Assembly (NCBI GenBank): GCA_017161665.1
Contig: JADFCT010000148.1
Span: 1-8,766, forward strand
DNA length: 8,766 nucleotides
Source: Candidatus Sumerlaeota bacterium
Lineage (GTDB): Bacteria > Sumerlaeota > Sumerlaeia > JADFCT01
Direction: 5' to 3'
This document shows, piece by piece, positions 5,153-8,766 of this stretch (the stretch's first letter is position 1; every line of letters starts with the position of its first letter). A program made the position numbers and the translations under genes. Under the pieces are notes generated by a model. That model had not been told where the DNA came from. It saw nothing but the letters and a program-made list of their open reading frames with translations, and ran no database searches.

Positions 5153-7681
5153 CTATATATCGAGATTCTTGACCTGGTCGGCGTTCCGCAGAATGAAACG
5201 ACGGCGGGGCGCGACCTGATCGCCCATGAGCAAAGTAAAGATGCGCTCCGCTTCGCTGGCGTCCGTAATGGTGACCTGCTGGAGGCGGCGCTCGCCGGGA
5301 TCCATGGTCGTCTGCCACAGTTCGCTGGGATTCATTTCCCCCAGACCTTTGTAGCGGCTGATTTGCAAGCCCTTGCCGCCCACCTGTTTGACGCGTTCGA
5401 AGGCGTCTTCCAGCGTGTGGACCATGTGCTCGTCGTCGCCGATGAGGACGCCGAAATAAGTGGTCATATCATCATCCAGCATCTGGGCGAGGACAGAGAC
5501 GGGCTTCATGAAAATATCATCCGGCCGGATGTTGACCTTGTCGAATCGTTTGAGGATATCGAGGATTTCCTCCGACTCGGACAAGTCGATGATTTCATAG
5601 GGCGCGTGGAATTCCTCCGTGTTCTCTTCGAGCAGATCACCTTGGATGGCTTGGAGATTGCCTTCCCGTTGGGTCTGTTTGCGCACTTCGTCGGTGATGC
5701 TTTCCTCGATCTCGACTTGTTCGGATTTCTTGAAGGCGTATCGCTTCTGATCCTGATACAGAACACAGCTGATGGGCAGTTTGCGTTCCTCTTCGAAGAT
5801 TTCCACCAATTCTTTGAGCAGAATGCCTTTGCGCGACAGTTGAACGCTCAGAAGGTTGAGCCGGATCAGGCCGTCCATGATGGAACGGACCTGGGTTTTG
5901 GAGCTGAGAATGAGCGTGTCTTCTTTTTTGCCCACACGGATCTGGACGTTTTCCAGCGCCAGATCGAGGAGGTAGCTGTCCAGTTGCTCATCATTGTCGA
6001 GATAGAACTCGGTCTTGCCCTTTTTGACGCGATACAGGGGCGGCTGAGCCACGTAGATGGCGCCGGAATCGATCAGTTCGCGCATGTGACGGTAAAAGAA
6101 GGTGAGCAGCAGGGTGCGAATATGGGCGCCGTCCACGTCGGCGTCGGTCATGATAATGAGTTTGCCATAGCGCAGTCGTTTCAGGTCGAAGTTGTCGGCG
6201 CCGATGCCGGTGCCCAAGGCCGTGACGAGGATACGGATTTGATCGCTTCCCAGGACGCGGTCCAGCCGAGCCTTTTCGACGTTCAGGATTTTTCCCCGCA
6301 GGGGCAGAATGGCCTGAAAATGGCGGTCACGGCCCTGTTTGGCCGAACCGCCGGCCGAGTCGCCCTCAACGATGTACAACTCCGTATGGGCGGGATCTTT
6401 TTCCGAACAGTCGGCGAGTTTTCCCGGCAACGCGCCGCCTTCCATGACGCTCTTGCGAACCGTTTCGCGGGCGCGGCGGGCGGCGATGCGAGCCTGGGCG
6501 GCCATGGTGACCTTGCCGAGAATTTTCTTGGCGACTTTGGGATTCTCATCCAGGTATTCGCTGAGACCTTCGTTGACGATTTGTGTGACCAGCCCTTCGA
6601 CTTCCGGATTCAGTAACTTGCCCTTCGTCTGGCCTTCGAACTGTGGGTCCGTGATCTTGATGGAGATGACGGCGGTCAACCCTTCGCGCACGTCTTCGCC
6701 GGTCATGGTATCGCTCTTGAGGGCCTTCTTGAGCAAATCGTTCTTTTGCCCGTAGTCGTTGAGTGTGCGCGTCAAGGCGCGACGAAAACCGGACACATGG
6801 GTGCCGCCGTCTTTGTTGGAGATGTTGTTGGCGAAAGCGAACACCGTCTCGTTGTACGAGTCGTTATATTGAATGGCAATGTCAGCCGATATGGTTTCCC
6901 GGGTTTTCTGCCCCGCCATGACGCGGTCGAATTCTTTGGTAATGGAGAAGAAGATGGGCTTGATATTCACCAGTTCCTTCGCGGAATTCAGGTGTTTGAC
7001 AAATTCGACAATGCCGCCCTTGTAGAGGAATGAATTTTTCTTGCCGGTCCGTTCATCGTGAATGTGGATCGTGATGCCCGGATTGAGGAAAGCCAACTCG
7101 CGGAAACGGGTGGCCAGCGTGTCGAAGGAATATTCCGTTGCGCTGAAGATGTTCGGGTCGGCCTTGAATCGGATAATGGTTCCCGTTTTCTGGGACTTGC
7201 CGATTTCGGTCAGTTCCGTGGCGCGTTTACCGACTTCGTAGCGCTGGGTCCAGACCTTGCCGTCGCGGCGCACCTCGACCTCCAGCCATTCGCTGAGGAA
7301 GTTGACCACCGAAACGCCCACGCCATGGAGACCACCGGAAAACTGATAGGCTTCTTTTTCGAACTTGCCGCCGGCGTGGAGGACCGTCATGACCACTTCG
7401 ACGGTGGACATGTGTTGATATTTGGGATCCCGGTGCTTGCCGACAGGAATGCCACGACCGTCGTCCTGCACGGTGATGGAATTGTCGTTGTGAATGGTGA
7501 CGGAGATATTGGTGCAATAACCGCCCAAGGCCTCATCGACGGAGTTGTCCAGAACTTCCCAGACCAGATGATGGAGCCCCAGATAATCGGTATTGCCGAT
7601 GTACATGGCCGGCCGTTTGCGAACGGCTTCCAGTCCTTCGAGTACTTTAATGGAGTCTTCGGAATATTTCTGCTGTGCCAT
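5153..7681 (-). CDS. gyrB: DNA gyrase subunit B
   Basis: 842 residues from the ATG at 7681. ATPase and TOPRIM subunit of the gyrase A2B2 complex, which introduces negative supercoils. The GHKL ATPase has the catalytic E42 and N46 in WEVLDNSVDE, D73 in DDGRGIP, and the lid GGLHGVGVSVVN (116-127). The TOPRIM domain shows EGDSAGG (439-445), PLRGKILNVEKAR (460-472) and the metal-binding DxDxD at D513/D515/D517. RYKGLGEMNP (776-785) and the terminal VKNLDI are typical of GyrB and argue against ParE. A roughly 180-residue segment (about 555-735) lies between the TOPRIM motifs and RYKGLGEMN, like the insert of long GyrB proteins such as that of E. coli. I chose the ATG because AAGAGG (7691-7696) is nine bases upstream; a GTG at 7708 would add nine atypical residues. 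It heads the minus-strand run. Confidence 0.97.
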   Translation of the reverse strand: MAQQKYSEDSIKVLEGLEAVRKRPAMYIGNTDYLGLHHLVWEVLDNSVDEALGGYCTNISVTIHNDNSITVQDDGRGIPVGKHRDPKYQHMSTVEVVMTVLHAGGKFEKEAYQFSGGLHGVGVSVVNFLSEWLEVEVRRDGKVWTQRYEVGKRATELTEIGKSQKTGTIIRFKADPNIFSATEYSFDTLATRFRELAFLNPGITIHIHDERTGKKNSFLYKGGIVEFVKHLNSAKELVNIKPIFFSITKEFDRVMAGQKTRETISADIAIQYNDSYNETVFAFANNISNKDGGTHVSGFRRALTRTLNDYGQKNDLLKKALKSDTMTGEDVREGLTAVISIKITDPQFEGQTKGKLLNPEVEGLVTQIVNEGLSEYLDENPKVAKKILGKVTMAAQARIAARRARETVRKSVMEGGALPGKLADCSEKDPAHTELYIVEGDSAGGSAKQGRDRHFQAILPLRGKILNVEKARLDRVLGSDQIRILVTALGTGIGADNFDLKRLRYGKLIIMTDADVDGAHIRTLLLTFFYRHMRELIDSGAIYVAQPPLYRVKKGKTEFYLDNDEQLDSYLLDLALENVQIRVGKKEDTLILSSKTQVRSIMDGLIRLNLLSVQLSRKGILLKELVEIFEEERKLPISCVLYQDQKRYAFKKSEQVEIEESITDEVRKQTQREGNLQAIQGDLLEENTEEFHAPYEIIDLSESEEILDILKRFDKVNIRPDDIFMKPVSVLAQMLDDDMTTYFGVLIGDDEHMVHTLEDAFERVKQVGGKGLQISRYKGLGEMNPSELWQTTMDPGERRLQQVTITDASEAERIFTLLMGDQVAPRRRFILRNADQVKNLDI

Positions 7682-7761
7682 GGATGGGCGCCTCTTCGGA
7701 AGAATCACGTCGGAACGGTTGTCTGCGTGTCTGCAAGAACCTTCAGCGAGCGTAGCGACGA

Positions 7762-7791
7762 ATTATCTCAGCCCGTCCCCGGCAGGGTCAA
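7762..7791 (-). promoter_or_regulatory. Sigma70-like promoter of gyrB
   Basis: On the minus strand TTGACC (7786-7791) is followed after 18 bases by GATAAT (7762-7767). Each hexamer differs from consensus at one position. Transcription would start near 7755 and leave a leader of roughly 75 bases before the ATG at 7681. As the downstream genes are nearly contiguous, it may serve all five. Confidence 0.55.
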
Positions 7792-7903
7792 CCCGATAAT
7801 AGGATGAACTGATTATGATTCGAGTCCACTGACACAGGGCGCCATGGCGGATGACGGATTTTGTCACTCAGAGAAAGAAGGCCTTTCGCTCCCCCGGAAA
7901 GGA

Positions 7904-7980
7904 ATGGGCGATCGGATGGCCTCTTTTCGAGCAGAAAACAATTCTTGCGGCAGAAAAAAGACCAGAGGATGATCGCCCAT
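7904..7980 (+). repeat. Long-range inverted repeat, possible structured leader
   Basis: ATGGGCGATC (7904-7913) and GATCGCCCAT (7971-7980) are perfect 10-bp arms. A second nested stem, CCTCT (7920-7924) with AGAGG (7964-7968), continues the helix across an asymmetric internal loop of 6 and 2 bases. The remaining core could fold further, for example TTTTC (7924-7928) with GAAAA (7934-7938). It ends 61 bases before the DUF2339 start, so it could be a leader structure. No known riboswitch class is recognisable. Confidence 0.4.
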
Positions 7981-8041
7981 GGATTGGCGCGCAATTTGCC
8001 CTTTGTGTTGAAAACGAAAACAGTGAAAGGAACCGGCAGCC

Positions 8042-8766
8042 ATGGATCCCTCAATTCTCCAGCGGTTGGCGCGAATTGAACACAATCTGGCCGACTTGGA
8101 TCGACGGGTTCGCGGATTGGAATCTGAAGGAGGGCGGGGCGCTGATGAAGAGCCGGTTGCTGCGCCTCCTCCATTGGAGCCGTCGCCCTGGGAACGGGTT
8201 CAGGCCTTGGCCGATAAGAAACGGGAATGGATGCAGGCCCGCGAGCCGGCCCCAGCCGCTCCCGCAGCGCAGGATCTCCGCTCAACGGACTCGGGCGAGG
8301 CCCATCTGGCGACCATGGCGCCCAATCCGCTGGCGGCGGTACTCGGTGAAAAAGCCCCGGCGGCTTCGCTTCCTCGGAAAGAGGGGACGGCGCGCCGTGG
8401 TTTGGATGTCAGGGAGTGGCTACGCCGCATTCACATGCTGCCGCCCACGGAAGGTGGCAGCATGGAATCTCAATTAGGCATGTGGTGGTTCACGCGGATT
8501 GGGGCGCTGTTGTTGACGGTGGGCGCCATTTTCACGGCGGCGCATTTCTCCCGTCACACGCCGCCACCCGTGCGATTTGTCTTCTTGCTGGCTGCGTCGG
8601 GGGGCATTACGGGGCTGGGGCTCTTTCTGGAGCGCCGTGTGCCCAAATTTGGGGCTGTGCTTTTTGGGGCCGGTTTGGCTTTGCAGTATTTTTGCGCCTT
8701 CGCCGCCTATGCCGTTCCGGCCGTCAAGGCCATCAACGATCCCACCGTGGCCATGGCCTGGCAGAT
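8042..8766 (+). CDS. DUF2339-like integral membrane protein, 3' end cut by window
   Basis: The frame is open from the ATG at 8042 to the window edge (241 codons seen). An in-frame TGA at 8024-8026 rules out a longer start, and AAAGGA lies ten bases upstream. Residues 5-29 form a short heptad-like helix (ILQRLARIEHNLADLDRRV), followed by a Pro/Ala/Glu-rich linker of about 100 residues. Residues 141-165 (MESQLGMWWFTRIGALLLTVGA) match the start of DUF2339 membrane proteins as I know them, and three membrane segments follow at about 152-169, 178-196 and 204-226. Full-length members usually have many more helices, so most of the protein is missing. Function is unknown, although cell-envelope roles are often suggested. 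It is divergent from gyrB. Confidence 0.8.
   Translation, partial: MDPSILQRLARIEHNLADLDRRVRGLESEGGRGADEEPVAAPPPLEPSPWERVQALADKKREWMQAREPAPAAPAAQDLRSTDSGEAHLATMAPNPLAAVLGEKAPAASLPRKEGTARRGLDVREWLRRIHMLPPTEGGSMESQLGMWWFTRIGALLLTVGAIFTAAHFSRHTPPPVRFVFLLAASGGITGLGLFLERRVPKFGAVLFGAGLALQYFCAFAAYAVPAVKAINDPTVAMAWQ

Larger units (their letters stand above)
7682..8041. other. Divergent intergenic region between gyrB and the DUF2339 gene
   Basis: About 360 bases without a credible gene. The gyrB half holds its ribosome site (7691-7696), an AG-rich leader with a GAGCGTAGCGAC motif (7748-7759) and a sigma70-like promoter (7762-7791). The other half holds an inverted repeat (7904-7980) and the ribosome site of the DUF2339 gene (AAAGGA, 8026-8031). 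I could not find a clear promoter on the plus strand. Frames open across this region are explained by overlap with the flanking genes. Confidence 0.7.

Noticed and set aside
5039..6616. 525-codon open frame on the plus strand
   Set aside because: It is antisense to gyrB, whose protein has all family motifs. Its translation shows no recognisable domain, and long antisense frames are common opposite GC-rich housekeeping genes.
5153..7681. ParE (topoisomerase IV) as an alternative to GyrB
   Set aside because: RYKGLGEMN, the terminal VKNLDI, the long insert and the overall length favour GyrB.
7748..7759. GAGCGTAGCGAC shared in part with 2044-2065
   Set aside because: The shared pieces are only 7-9 bases, too short to call a repeat family from two places.
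7058..7807. 249-codon open frame on the plus strand
   Set aside because: Also antisense to the 5' part of gyrB and running into its promoter region; no domain is visible.
7851..8477. 208-codon plus-strand frame overlapping the DUF2339 gene
   Set aside because: The frame at 8042 has a ribosome site, an in-frame stop just before it, DUF2339-like sequence and membrane segments. The 208-codon frame is Arg/Trp-rich and stops in the middle of it.

Overview
The window looks like chromosomal DNA of a GC-rich, Gram-negative, probably environmental bacterium. The best guess, at low to moderate confidence, is a member or neighbour of the PVC group (Planctomycetota / Verrucomicrobiota / Kiritimatiellota / Lentisphaerota) or a similar uncultured phylum. 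The reasons are the protein families present (a Tat-linked TIM-barrel family of unknown function, DUF434, DUF2339) and the intergenic repeats built on an ATTCGCG-type decamer, which I recall from such genomes. No tRNA, rRNA, CRISPR array, insertion sequence or phage gene is visible.

Layout. Bases 1-290 hold no convincing gene. They contain a strong repeat-derived hairpin followed by a T7 run, then a weak promoter/operator-like palindrome. Bases 291-1913 (+) encode an unusual fusion: a four-helix DoxX-type membrane domain, a charged cytoplasmic linker, an internal twin-arginine (Tat-like) signal, and a TIM-barrel-like domain. Bases 1914-2215 lie between convergent genes and are packed with hairpins and inverted repeats. 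Bases 2216-7681 (-) form a tight five-gene run. Read in its own direction it is gyrB, a small predicted beta-sandwich protein, an ABC ATPase with no permease beside it, a DUF434 protein, and an atypical SDR oxidoreductase. Spacings are 10 bp, a 4-base ATGA overlap, 3 bp and 45 bp, so co-transcription from the gyrB promoter is likely. Bases 7682-8041 are a divergent intergenic region with a good sigma70-like promoter for gyrB and a candidate structured leader for the other side. From 8042 (+) a DUF2339-type membrane protein begins and runs off the window edge.

How the parts work together. Apart from gyrase subunit B, no complete known pathway is visible. The gyrB-led run couples a housekeeping gene to four accessory genes whose functions do not obviously connect. 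The most interesting item is the DoxX-Tat-TIM-barrel fusion. Its predicted topology puts the twin-arginine motif in the cytoplasm directly before a fifth hydrophobic segment, as in the dual Sec/Tat membrane proteins known from actinobacterial Rieske proteins. I see no evidence for a defence system or a mobile element.
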